Source: Cafeteria roenbergensis (Eukaryota; Sar; Bigyra; Bicosoecida; Cafeteriaceae). From it: DNA of 64,000 nucleotides. Location of the stretch: contig VLTN01000014.1 of NCBI GenBank assembly GCA_008330645.1, positions 310,001-374,000 on the forward strand, written 5' to 3'. Positions 39,962 to 51,221 of the stretch are shown one piece after another (positions within the stretch are counted from its first letter, which is position 1; the number at the start of each line of letters is the position of its first letter). The translations under genes and the position numbers were made by a program. Below the pieces are notes generated by a model. The model saw only the letters and a list, made by a program, of their open reading frames with translations. It was not told where the DNA came from and did no database searches.

Positions 39962-42420
39962 TCACGAGAAGGAGTACGGGATGGGCTCCCTCTTGGAGAA
40001 GGTGAGCACGGTGCGCTTGCCCGTGGAGGTGTCAACGATGATCACGCCGCCGTGGCTTCCACGCTTCTTGTCCCCGGAAGAGGCGCCTGCGCCGTACGAA
40101 GCGCCTGTCGACGGGTCGACGACGGCGTCCTTGCTGCGCGCTGCCACACGGAGGTCCACCTTGGCGTGCTTGCAGCTGGACTCGCCGCCGTCGCCGCCGT
40201 TGGAGCGGGTGCCGCCAGAGCCAGCGCTGCCGCCAGCGCCGTGCGCGTGCCTTCCGGTCTTGCGCTCGCCCCCGGAGTCGCCCGTGCCGCCGTTGCCGTT
40301 GCCGTTCTTGCCGTCCTTGTTGGGGTTGCTCCCGCTGACCACAGCATCACCGCCTTCGCCCACCTTGCCATCCTTGGTGCCGCCGCCGCCTCCACCGCCA
40401 GACGACCAGGACTGGCCAGCAGAGCCGCCGCCGCCGCCGCCAGCGCCTGCCACGACGTCGTCGCCAAACCTGTCGGACGTGAAGTAGGTGGCACCGCCAC
40501 CGCTCCCAGACTGCGAGAAGCGTTGCAAGGCGCGGGCGGGCAGGAGGCAAACCGAGCATTGGTGAGGCAGTTCAAAAGGGAGCGGAAGCCGCGCACGACC
40601 AATGCGACCAAGCCATGCCGAATTGACGCGAGGAGTGCGCCGCCGCGGCCGCCGCAGCTGCTGGCGCGCAACGCACCTTCCAGTTGTAGCCACCGCGTCC
40701 GCTGTTGGGCCACGCCTGCGTGGTGCGCTCCGAGGACCCCTTGTCAGCGTGGCCGCCCTCGCCCACGTAGAACATGAGAGTCTCGCCGGGGCGCAGGCTG
40801 TACTTGACGCGGAGCAGGCCGCCAGCACCACCAGCGCCAGAGTTGCCGTACTTGCCGCTGGCACCGCCGCCGCCCCACATCGAGATGCGAAGCTCCTTCT
40901 CGATGGGCGTGCGCTTCACGGCAGAGAAGCCAGCTAGCTCGTCAAGGGCGTCACGGTCCGCCTTGGGGGTGACCGAGAACGCGAGGACGTCCGCGAGCTC
41001 CTCGTCGGTGAGGACCTCGGTGAGCAGAACCTCTTCGGCAAGCAGGCGGCCGTCCATCAGGGGGAAGCGCACGGCGCGGATGGCGTCGCCGAGCTTGGTG
41101 CGGATCGCAGCGCCGGAGTAGGTCAGGGGCAGGGTGAAGGGGATGTCAGCGTCCTTGACGCCGTCCTTGAGCCACTCCGCCCAGCGCGACTTTGCGCTGG
41201 CTCTGGCCGGCACGTCGGGCCGCCGCTGGCCGCCTCCCTCCTTCTCGAGGGCGATCTCCGCCCACCGGAGCATGGCGCGGAACAAGTTCGTCTCGTTGGC
41301 CGTGGCGCGGTCGTCGGACGCAAAGGAAGCCAGCATGTCGGCGTCCAGCTCGAGGAAGGCGTCGCTGAACATGGCCGACAGCGGGTTGCGGTAGCACGCG
41401 GCGAAGGCGGCCTCCATCATGCCGTCGTCGCCCTCGCGCGCTGCGCCAAGCGCCACATCCAAGGCGCGAGCGGAAGACTTGAGGAAGACCTTGGAGATGG
41501 CCGCAGCCACCACCTCCTCGAAGTCGGCGAAGCCACGGTCCTCCGCGATGCGCCGCAGCATGACCACGTTGGAGGAATCGTAGTCCCACTCGTTGGTGTA
41601 CGCAAAGCGCAGGATCTGTGCCCAGCAGCGCGCGTCGTCCTTGGGGAACTGCGGCGGCCAGCGTCGCAGGAGGCAAGGCCGGAGAAGCGTGCGATTTCAG
41701 CGAGCGCAGGGCGGCAGCAACAAACAGACCCAACAGAGGTCCCGAGGCGGTGCGCGGACGGTGCGGGCACGCGCAAGTCAGGGAGAATGAAGGACGCAAC
41801 GCGGCGTTGCAGGCCCGTCTCGGGCGGGCGCAGTGGCCGGGGCGGCGAGCGCCGGGCGCGGGCGGGAAGGGCTTTGGCGGCTCGCTGGAAAGCTCTGGGC
41901 CAAAGCCTCTCGCTCGCGCAGCCAGCAAAGCAGCCCGTGGGGAGCTGCTGGTCGGGCCCAGTCGGGCGCGACATCCCCTCGCCACGGTGCGCACCGCGAG
42001 ATGCTCCAGTCTGGGGGCGCTTGCCAGAGGCGAGCGGCGTTGCGCCCGCGAGCGGCAGCGCGAGAAGGCGCGAGGCTGGATCGACGGCGCAGCTCGGCCA
42101 CCCAAGGCCGTCGGTGCGCCGGCAGCCGGCGGTTCTCGGCTCACCTTGAGGGTCGCCCTGGGCTCGGAGACCGTGCCTGCGAGCAGCTCGCGGAGCTCGT
42201 CGGAGCGTGCCGCCAGGACAGCCCGGTGGGCGAGGAACTTGCCGCCGCCGGCAACAACGATTTCCAGATCCGCGGTGACCTGGTCGTTCAGGAGCCGCCT
42301 GAAGAACTCCACGGCCGCCTTGGGCTTCGCGACAGTCGATTCGGTGGGCTTGCCATCCTCGCCGGGGCCCGCGGCAGCCGCGGCAGCGGCGCTCATGGAT
42401 GACGCTGCGGCAGCAGCCAT
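39962..42420 (-). CDS. BTB domain plus ALK-type glycine-rich domain protein, copy 1
   Basis: Three phase-0 exons (42145-42420, 40677-41648, 39962-40510) give 598 aa. A BTB/POZ fold at about 35-120 is split by intron 1: TADLEIVVAGGGKFLAHRAV, LAARSDELRELLAGT, then CWAQILRFAYTNEWDYDSS. A helical BACK-like region follows (ADMLASFASDDRATANETNL, FRAMLRWAEIALEKEG). From about residue 340 a glycine-rich module begins: WGGGGASGKYGNSGAGGAGG, VKYSLRPGETLMFYVGEGG and AWPNSGRGGYNWK, then across intron 2 SGSGGGATYFTSDRFGDDVV. It resembles the Gly_rich domain of ALK/LTK receptors, which folds as poly-glycine helices beside a jelly roll. No signal peptide is visible, so it is probably cytosolic. Function unknown; a cullin-3 adaptor is possible from the BTB part. 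Confidence 0.85.
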
Positions 42421-42683
42421 TCCTGTTCGCTGCGAAAGCTCCGAGTGATTTCCGCCCAATGTTGGCGAGTTGCACCGAAGGCCACGGGCAGAGCTGGCTC
42501 GGGCAGCAAAACGCGACGCTTGCGCCCTGATTGAGCGACCGGGCAGGCAAACAGGTGAGCGCAACAACGTTTCGGCAATGCGCGGGATGCACACGCAAGC
42601 GGGGGAGAGGGCAGTCTGGCCCCCACGGGCAGCCTACGAGACGCTCGCTTCTGCAGAAGCGTCATGGTCGTTGTTCAGTGGGA

Positions 42684-44148
42684 TCAAGAGCTGTGCGTAA
42701 ACTCGTAGGGAGTCTTGCTCGGCCGCTTCTTCTTCCCGGCAGCCGTCTGGACAGCAGCGAACTGAACCTCGATGATCTCTCCCGTGTCCTCGATCTGGAT
42801 CAGCGCCAAGCCCGGCTTGCCGCGAACCTTGTCGCCCCCCCGGTCGCCGGAGTGGCCGCCCTCGCCGGCGCTCTTTCGGGTCACTGGGCACACCACCGGT
42901 GCGTAGGTGGTGGCAGCAATCTTGTGAAGCACCTTTGCGTGCTTGTGGCTGGCCTCACCGCCCCCTCCACCGTCGGCTCGCGACGATGCGCCGGACCGGC
43001 CGCCCGCGCCGTGCGGGCTCGCTCCATCCGTGTTGGAGCCACCGGAGTCGTTCCTCCCGCCGCGCCCGTTGCCGTCCACCTCAGCAACCATGGAGCCTGA
43101 CGAAGAAGTCTCGCAGTCGCCTCCAGAGCCCACCTTGCCGTCCTTGGTGCCTCCGCCGCCACCTCCGCCGGAGGAGTAAGACCGTCCCGCGGACCCGCCG
43201 CCGCCGCCGCCAGCTCCTGCCACCACCTCGTCGCCGGTCACGCTGGACAAGAAGTACGTCGCACCGCCGCCGCTTCCGGACTGCGAAGGGAAGGGGCAAC
43301 GTCAAGGCGGAAACAGTTCGCGGTTGGTGCGCGCGCCGACGACAACGGGATTTCAGTCCCGGCACGCGAGGGAGCGCGTGCAGGCACGGCAGCAATGCTG
43401 CCAAGCAAGCCAACGACTCATGCGACCGCCCCAGCAGGCCTTGAGCAGCGGGGAGTGAGAGACGGGTCGCTGGCGCGCAACCCACCTTCCAGTTGTAGCC
43501 GCCGCGTCCGCTGTTGGGCCACGCCTGGGAGGTACGCTCCGAAGAGCTGTTGTCTGCGTAGCCGCCCTCGCCCACGTAGAACGTAAGCTTCTCGCCGGGG
43601 CGCAGGCTGTACTTGACGCAGAGGTAGCCGCCGGCACCGCCATAGCCGCTGTCGTCGTACTTGCCGCTGGCGCCGCCCCCGCCCCACAGCATGATGCGGA
43701 GGGCAGTCTGGATGGGCTTGCGGCGGGCACAGGACCACCCAGACGCCTCGATGATGGCGGAGTTTCCGAAGCCGGGGGGCAGGAAGCGCCAGCTGAAGAG
43801 GGCAGCGAGCTCGTCCACGCTGAAGATGCCCATCGGCGCGACTTCGTTGGCGAGGAACCAGGCAGGCACCAGGGGCCAGCGGACTGCGCTCATCAAGCTG
43901 CCCATGGCGCGGCGGAGCTCAGTCCCGGCGTACTTGGGCTTGAGGCGGCGGCCAATGGGAGCCAGCTCGTCGTACAGAAGCTCCCACTCGTCCCACACGC
44001 GGACGTCGCGACCCTGCCGGATCCACTCCTTCGCGAGGGATGCAGAAGGCGCATCGCTGGAGGCTGGCACATGCCCCTCGAACTCGGGTACGGAGCCCGT
44101 TGAGGTGTGCTGAAACAGCGTGGACATGAAGCCTAGCGCAAGCCCAGC

Positions 44149-44186
<38 letters not shown>

Positions 44187-45399
44187 CGTCTTCGCTGCCG
44201 GCTTCGCTGCGGCTGCGGCTGCGGCTGCGGCTGCGGCTGCGGCTGCGGCCACCGACCGGAGGGGGCACGTCCAGCTCGGCTTCCTTGGATTCAGCCTCCT
44301 CCTCGCCCAGGTCTGCCTCCTTGGACTCGCTCTCAGCCTCGTGGCCGAGGGCAGCAGCAGCGGCCGCTGCGGCAGAGGCAGACGCGGCCTCAGCCGCCGC
44401 CGACGCAGCCGCAGCAGCCGACGCCTTGGCGCGCTGCTCCGCAGCCTCCATCTCATCCGTCCACCACTCGGCCCGGGGCACACGCCGGCCAGCCTCCTCC
44501 TCCTTGTCCAGGCGCGCGATCGCCCACCGCAGGGCTACTCGCATGCAGCGCAGCTCGTTGGACGTCGCGCGATCGTCGCTCAGGAAGGCCGCCAGGGCGC
44601 CCTCCGACATGCTCAGCAAAGTCGGTGACGCGAGCGCCTGCGCCGGCGACCGGAATGCGGCAGCAAAGGCCGAGATGGCAAGCCCGTGGTCGCCCTGTTC
44701 CCAGGCCTGCGCGCCCATGACGAGCCCGTCCTCGAAGTTGCCCGCGAACAAGGCCGCGATGGTCTCCTCCATCAGGCTCGCGAAGGCCTCGAACCCGTAG
44801 CGGTCGGCCGCCTTGCGCAACTGCATTGCGCGCTGTGGGGCCGCCGTCCACGTCTCCGAGTAGCAGAACCGGATCATGTCGCGCCAGCACGCCTCCGAGT
44901 CAGCGGGGAACTGCGACAGCGGAGGCCGAAAGGCGGGCACGGGAGCGGGCTTGGCAGGTGGTGGGCCGGAAAAGGCACCCACTAGCTCCCGGGGCGGACA
45001 CAAGCTCGGGCCACAGCACACGCCACGCAGGGACACACCGCAACGCACCTCGAGGCGCATTCGGCCGGTGGGCCCGCGCGTGGCTGATGCCAGCATTGTG
45101 GTCATGATCTTGCTTCTGCTCGCAATGACAAAGGAGTGGAATGGAATCGGCGCTCCGCCACCGGCGACGACTTCCGCGTCGGCGAACGTCGTGTCCCCCA
45201 CCAGCGCATCGTAGAACTTGATGGCGGCGGCCGCGTCCCGGTGCTGGAAGCGCTCGTTGTCTCGCGACGGCCGCGGCTTGCGCCCAGCGGAGCCAGTCCT
45301 GCCCGCTCCGCCGCTCCGCCCAGGGGCGGCAGTGGCCCCGCCTGCAGCAGCTGCACCTGCCCCTGCGGCGGGCTTCTTACGCGAGAAGAAGCCGAACAT
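42684..45399 (-). CDS. BTB domain plus ALK-type glycine-rich domain protein, copy 2
   Basis: Three phase-0 exons (45049-45399, 43486-44910, 42684-43280) give 790 aa, with introns at the same two places as in the neighbouring copy. The start is MFGFFSRKKP with a basic leader. BTB: DALVGDTTFADAEVVAGGG, PFHSFVIASRSKIMTTML, then ACWRDMIRFCYSETW. The BACK-like region carries ALAAFLSDDRATSNELRCMR. It differs from copy 1 by an insertion of about 110 residues: Ala-rich, acidic, then an (SR)n run followed by a (DS)n run. The glycine-rich domain is well conserved with copy 1: LWGGGGASGKYDDSGYGGAG, YSLRPGEKLTFYVGEGGYA, AWPNSGRGGYNWK and SGSGGGATYFLSSVTGDEVV. Tandem duplication is clear. Function unknown. 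Confidence 0.85.
44150..44250. repeat. Back-to-back hexanucleotide runs coding (DS)n and (SR)n
   Basis: Two pure hexanucleotide arrays lie close together: tcgctg at about 44152-44190 and ctgcgg at about 44208-44248. On the minus strand they read as Ser-Arg repeats followed by Ser-Asp repeats inside BTB copy 2. BTB copy 1 lacks the whole insertion. Confidence 0.85.
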
Positions 45400-45640
45400 T
45401 TCCCCGGCAAGGCTGGGCTGTGGACCGTGCGAGAGTTTTCGGACATTTCTGCTCATCAGATCCGCGCGTGGCCTTGGTCGATCGCCAGACTGTGTGCAAC
45501 TCCAGCACGCGTTCGTCGTGGGTTTGTGGTGCATCGTTGGGCAAAGAGCAGGCGGACGCACAGAAGCAATCGCACACACCGGGAGCACAGCCACGCAGAC
45601 ATACATAGCAGCACGAAAGTGGGGCGCAGGACGGGGCGGC

Positions 45641-48600
45641 TCAGCCCTGGCAGTTGATGCACACGTCCTCGCCGTCGATCTCCGGCGCGAAGCGCAACTT
45701 GGACTGCATTGCCTCGAGCAGGTCCGGCGCCTCCATCTCGGCAGCAGGGGCAGGTGCCACCGGCAGGGGGGTCTTCGCAGCGGGCAGAGGCATGGTCACG
45801 GCGGCGGCAGCCTTGACCGGCGCTGCCAGCGAGGGAGCAGCAGCGGAGGCGGCGGCGGCAGCCGCGGGGGAGCCAGCCGCGGCGTCATCGGCCTCGTCCT
45901 TGGCGTCCTTGTCCTTCTTCATAGCGAGCGCGACCTGGTCCACGGTGAACTGGATGGCGTCGGCCTTGGGCTTGGTGCGCAGGTAGTACTGGCCCGTCTT
46001 GAGGCCGCGCGACCAGGCGTAGAAGTGCATTGCCGAGATCTTGCGGATGGTGGGCTCGGCCACGTGGAGGTTCAGAGACTGGGACTGGCAGATGAAGGGT
46101 CCGCGGTCGGCCGCCATGTCGATGATGTGGCGCTGCTTGATCTCCCACACGGTCTTGTACAGGGCCTTGATGTCGGCAGGGATCTCCCGCACGTTCTGGA
46201 TGGAGCCGCGCTCGGCGATGATCTGGTTGCGGATGGCAGTGGTCCACAGGCCGCGCTCGCAGAGGTCGCGGAGCATGTACTTGTTGATCACCGCGTAGTC
46301 GCCGGCCAGCACGCGGCGAGAAAAGATGTTGGAGTGGAACGGCTCGAACGCCTCCACGTTTCCCATGATGCTCGCCGTCGAGGCGGTGGGCATGGGGGCC
46401 ACCAGGAGGGAGTTGCGGAGGCCGTGCTCCACGACCTTGGCCTTGAGCCCGGTCCAGTCCCAGCCGAGGGCAGGGTTCGGCTCTTCCTCCCAGAGGTCGA
46501 ACTGCAGACGGCCCTCCGACGCCGGGCTGCCCTTGAACGTCTCGTAGGCGCCGTCGCGCATGGCGAGCTCCATGGACGCCTCCACGGCGCCGTAGTAGAT
46601 GGTCTCGAAGATGTCGCGGTTCAGCTGGCGCGCCTCCTCCGAGTCGTAGGGCATGCGCATCTTGATGAACGCGTCGGCCAGACCCTGCACGCCGATACCG
46701 ATGGGGCGGTGGCGCATGTTGGAGCGGCGCGCCTCGGGGATGGGGTAGAAGTTGGCCTCAATGACCTTGTTCAGGTTCCGGGTGACGACCTTGGTGATGC
46801 GGCGGAGCTCCTCGAAGTCGTACTTGCCCTCGGCGGTCACGAACTTGCCCAGGCAGAGGGACGCGAGGTTGCACACGGCCACCTCGTCGGGGCTGGTGTA
46901 CTCGATAATCTCAGTGCAGAGGTTGGAGGACTTGATCACGCCGAGGTTCTGCTGGTTGGACTTGAGGTTGCAGGCGTCCTTGTACAGCATGTACGGGGTG
47001 CCGGTCTCCACCTGGGAGTCGATGATCTTGAACCACAGGGCCTGGGCCTTGACGGTGCGCCTGGCGCGGCCCTCCTTCTCGTACCGCTCGTACAGGGCCA
47101 TGAACTCGTCTCCCACCGTGTCCGCAAGGCCGGGCGCCTCGTTGGGGCAGAAGAGCGACCACTCCCCATCGTCCTTGACGCGCTGCATGAACAGGTCAGG
47201 CACCCAGAGGGCGTAGAACAGGTCGCGGGCGCGCGCCTCCTCCTTGCCGTGGTTCTTCTTGAGCTCCAGGAACTCCTCGATGTCGGCATGCCACGGCTCC
47301 AGGTACACCGCGAAGGAGCCCTTGCGCTTCCCGCCGCCCTGGTCTACGTAGCGGGCCGTGTCGGAGAAGACGCGGAGCATGGGCACGATGCCGTTGGAGG
47401 ACCCCCCAGTGCCACGGATGTACGAGTCGGTGGCGCGGATGTTGTGGATGGAGAGGCCGATGCCACCGGCATACTTGGAGATGGAGGCGCACTGCTTGAG
47501 GGTGTCGAAGATACCCTCGATGCTGTCGTCTTTCATTGTGAGGAGGAAGCACGAGGACATCTGGGGGCGGGGCGCGCCGGCGTTGAACAGCGTGGGCGTG
47601 GCGTGGGTGAAGAATTTCTGGCTCATGAGGTTGTAGGTCTCGATGGCGGAGTCAATGTCGTCCTTGTGGATTCCCACCGACACGCGCATCCACATCTGCT
47701 GCGGCCGCTCCCACACCTTCCCGTCCATGCGCATCAGGTACGACCGCTCCAGGGTCTTGAACGCAAAGAAGTCGAAGCTGCGGGGGCGCATCCGTGGCAC
47801 GCAGAGCAGCGCAAAGGTGCGGTGGCACGAGGCATTGACGGCCCAACTGCGCCCCGAACGGGCAAGCGGGCGCGCTCGCGAGGCGCAGACTGCTCACTCC
47901 ATGTCGCGGGAGTAGTCCACGGCAGCATCGAGGCGTTCAGCGTTGGCCTGGACGATGGCGTTGATCTCCGGGTCCACCATGGGCGCAGGAGCGCCCGTCT
48001 GCGCGAGGCCTCGCGAAGGCGGAGCGGGGACGGGCGCGCGGTTGCAGGCTGCGCGCAAAGCGCACCGGGAGCCCTGAACCGCGTGGCACGCAATCGCTCA
48101 CCTTGGGGTGGGTGTACGAGGCCAGGCGGTCGAAGAGAACGGAGAAGCGCTCAGTCTCCATGGTGCTCTTGTGCAGGTTGGAGACCGCAACGCGAGCAGC
48201 GAGCACCGCGTAGTCCGGGTGCTGCGTGCTTGCGTAGGCCGCTGCGAACACCAGGCACGCGCAAGAGGAGGGAGGGCAGGTTCCGTTCACCATCGCAGGT
48301 CACGCCAAGGCCTTGGGAGCCGAGCGCGGTCGCCGTCGCTTTCGGGTTGGTCGAATGGGCGACCAATTTGAATTGCCGCGCGATTCGAACCGCACAGCCG
48401 CCGCCGCCCTCAGCTGCGCCCCCAGGCCGTCCCAGGGAACATGCTCGCGTGAAAACTTCGGCAACGATCACCCACTCCATCCAAGACCAGCGTTGCGGGG
48501 CAGCGTCCCGCCACAGGCCGCACAAGCGCAAAGGAGGCTCACCCGTCTCCGCGGCGAGCTCGTCGAGCTTGGAGGTTGTCACCCCCGAGTAGATCCCAGA

Positions 48601-48889
48601 CACCACCTTCTGGGCGATGACGGCCTGCGGAAGCGCGAGGCAAGCCACGACTGAAGACGCGTGCGCGCTTGGTCGGGCGCACGGCCAAGGCGTCGGCGGC
48701 TGTGGGGCGCCGAGCCTTTGGGCGTGCGGTGCCAACGTTGGCGCCCGGTGCCGCGCCGGAAGCGTCAGCGCGATGTCTCACGGGGTCCACGAAGCGCGTG
48801 TCCAGGCCATCGCAAAGCTTGCGGATGCGGCTGGTAACCTTGTCGAACTTGACCTCCTCGGTCGCGCCGCTGCGCTTGGTGACGCGCAT
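45641..48889 (-). CDS. RNR1/RRM1: Ribonucleoside-diphosphate reductase large subunit (class Ia)
   Basis: Five exons (48782-48889, 48543-48624, 48102-48241, 47898-47998, 45641-47777) give 855 aa. The ATP-cone starts [20 protein letters not shown]. Catalytic features are complete: [16 protein letters not shown] (first active-site Cys), [11 protein letters not shown] (Asn, radical Cys and Glu), [11 protein letters not shown] (second Cys of the redox pair) and [22 protein letters not shown] is the tyrosine pair for radical transfer. The C-terminal swinging tail, after an Ala/Pro-rich linker, ends CINCQG, giving the CxxC that passes electrons from thioredoxin. It converts NDPs to dNDPs with the small subunit, which is not in this window. 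All four introns lie in the first quarter of the gene. The start gives the human-like order ATP-cone, then YSGVTT, then [14 protein letters not shown]. Confidence 0.96.
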
Positions 48890-49293
48890 GGTTGCGATTG
48901 CAAGTGCACTTGGCAACCGCCCGTTTTGAACCTGCGTCTGGCGGGCTCTGCTCAAAGTCCTGCTCTGCCCCGCAGACTCCGTGTGCCGTCGGCCGGCTCG
49001 CCGGAGCGGGGTCGCTCTGCGCACCCTCCACGTTGCGCAGCTGCGTTGAGGGGAAAGGTTAGGCCGAGTTGCCGTGCGTCGCGCGCTGCGCAGAGCGGCA
49101 CGCCCGCCGAATCCAGCCCCCGACCGCCCCCTCAGGGCCAATATTGACACGGCGCAAGCAATTCTCGCCAGCAAAAAGCCCCTCCCAAACTGCTCGCTCG
49201 CGAAACGCCATCCGAAACGCCACCAGCCCGCAATGGACTCTGCGCGCTTGCTCCCTGCCGGTGCCGCGGGCTTTGCACTGGTCCCCTCCCGGG
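48890..49293. promoter_or_regulatory. Divergent RNR1 / coiled-coil gene promoter region
   Basis: 404 bp between divergent start codons, so it holds both promoters. RNR1 is S-phase regulated in most eukaryotes, but I could not find a convincing E2F/MBF-type site by eye. Confidence 0.45.
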
Positions 49294-51032
49294 ATGGCGA
49301 GCGCAGCGCGAGGTGACGCGTTTCCGCGGGACATCGAGGACCGCATCAAGGGCATGCTGCAGGCCGTTGGCAGCCCGCGCGAGTGCGACGGGCGGGAGCC
49401 GGCTTCGCTTGGAATGCGTACTGGGGTCCCGGGCCATGCAGGTGGTGGCCAGCCCCAAGACGGTGATGACTGGGACGAGGAGGACGACCCTGGAGCCCGC
49501 GGATGGGGCCGAGAGTCGTACGATCCCCCGGCCGACAGTCTCGACGCCCTGGAGGAGGAGTGCCAGTTTTCGAGCGTGAGCGTGGTGCCCAACGTAGTGG
49601 CAAGTCCTGCCTCGGCCAAGCCAAGGCTCGGCCGGCGCCAGCTCGCGACCCGCGCGCCGGTTGCCACGAACGCCGCCGCGGTCCGCAGGCGCTCAGTGCT
49701 GTCAAGTTCTTCTCAAGGATGGGCCACGACGAGGGCGCCGACCGGGCTCTCTCCGCGCTGCTTGACCTGTGCTCGGCCGTTCGCGGCGGCGCGCTGGGTG
49801 AGGCGCGTCGGCTGGCGGGGCCCTCGTCACCGCTGGACGGCGAGACAGTGGCACCCGGCTTTAGTGGCCAGGGGCACAGCCGACGCAGGGCGAGCGACGC
49901 ATCGGACGGTGGGGCGTCTGCTGACAGCCGGGCCCGTCGGCGGGTCGACGCGTCGCTGTTGTCGCCCGCGGCGCTTGCCACTATCGAAGCACAAGCCCTC
50001 TACATGGCCGCAGACGACTTGGGCCCTGGTGTGCCAGAGGGCACACGCGAGCGGGTGCGAGCAGCTGCCGCCGCAATGGTGTTTGAGGGAGGCGACGGCG
50101 GCGAGCCCTGTGCGGTCGCGGAGCTCAGGCAGCTGGCGCGGGCTGCAGCGATGGACGACACTGCTCGGCCTGAGAGTGGATGCGCGGCAGACGCAAGCGG
50201 CGACGACGTCACGGCGGCGGCCCTGGCAGCAACAGACGCCTCAGGAACGCGCGCGTCGGCTCGAGGGCGAGCCCAATTGTGCGGCGCAGCCAGCCCAGCA
50301 GGCACGGGGACGAGCGATGGGACCGGGGACGGCGCAGGGACGAGCGCGTCCTACTCGCAGCTGCGCCTGCAGTTCGACCTGATGCAAGCCGAGCACCGTG
50401 AGCAGCTACGGGAAATGCGCCGGTCGCTGCGCAAGGCGCTGCGGCGCATCGAGGGTCTCAAGACTGCGCGGAGCGCTGCAATCACTGCTCCGGCAAGGCC
50501 CGCAGCCCACTCTGGCGCGGGCCTAGGGAGTGACCCCGAGGCAGTGTCACCCCCCGCATCCGTCCACGCGACGACCCAGGCTGCGGCGGGGGGGCGGGGC
50601 GACCGCAGAGCGCCGCAGCCCGTGCCCCCGTCTCCGCCGTCCAGGCGAGGGTCGGCGGGAGGAGGGGGCGTGGCGATGACGTCACCAGCTGGCTCCAGGC
50701 GGCGGCTTGACGGCCACGCTCCCCCGTCCGGGCAGCGGAGCAAGCGCAAGTCTGCTGTGCAGGCAGTCGGAGAGAGGCAGGACGCGCTGGCGGGAGACGT
50801 TGCGGATATCCGAGCTGAGATGGCTCGGATGCGCCAGGCCATGGCGCGAGAGACGCGTGAAAAGGACGAGCTCGGCCGCCGCCTCGCCCGAACCGCCAAG
50901 GCTGCGACCACCCGCGAGAAGCGCCTCACGCGGGCGCTCAAGGCTGTCGCGTCCAAGCTCCCAGGAGGCTCCAAGGAGTTTCAAAGCCTCCTCCGAGGCC
51001 TGAGCGCTCCAGACGACAGCGCAACTCCCTGA
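49294..51032 (+). CDS. Coiled-coil protein of unknown function
   Basis: Two exons, 49294-49575 and 49689-51032, join in phase 0 to give 541 aa. The donor at 49576 is GTGAGC and the acceptor CCGCAG. Splicing moves the reading from one open frame to another, which supports the join. The N-terminus (DAFPRDIEDRIKGMLQAVG) is helical. A conserved-looking block follows the splice (ALSAVKFFSRMGHDEGADRA). The second half has two coiled coils, FDLMQAEHREQLREMRRSLR and VADIRAEMARMRQAMARETR, and ends with a helical LTRALKAVASKLPGGSKEF. Linkers are Ala/Ser/Gly-rich. I recognise no family. Cytoskeletal, centrosomal or ciliary roles are typical of such proteins but unproven here. Confidence 0.7.
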
Positions 51033-51221
51033 AGCGTGCGCCAGGGCGTCCTCTCCACCGCTTGTGAGCGTGCAGTCTCCTGCTCGCTGGCCTGCCGCGC
51101 GGGGCTGCAGAGCGCGAGCAGAGTCCAACAAATTTTGCAAGCGCCAGGAATTTGCTGAGCCGCGGCACACGAGCGCAGAAGCAAACCGCTTCTGCCAACC
51201 CCCCAGAAGGACCGGGCTTCA

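Noticed and set aside
48365-48400. Possible minus-strand tRNA (GGTTCGAATCG)
   Set aside because: It lies inside an RNR1 intron and the five bases on either side of the loop do not pair.
45218-48592. 1,124-codon plus-strand open frame opposite RNR1
   Set aside because: It spans RNR1 exons and introns alike and reads as Leu/Val/His/Gly-rich reverse complement of conserved RNR sequence.
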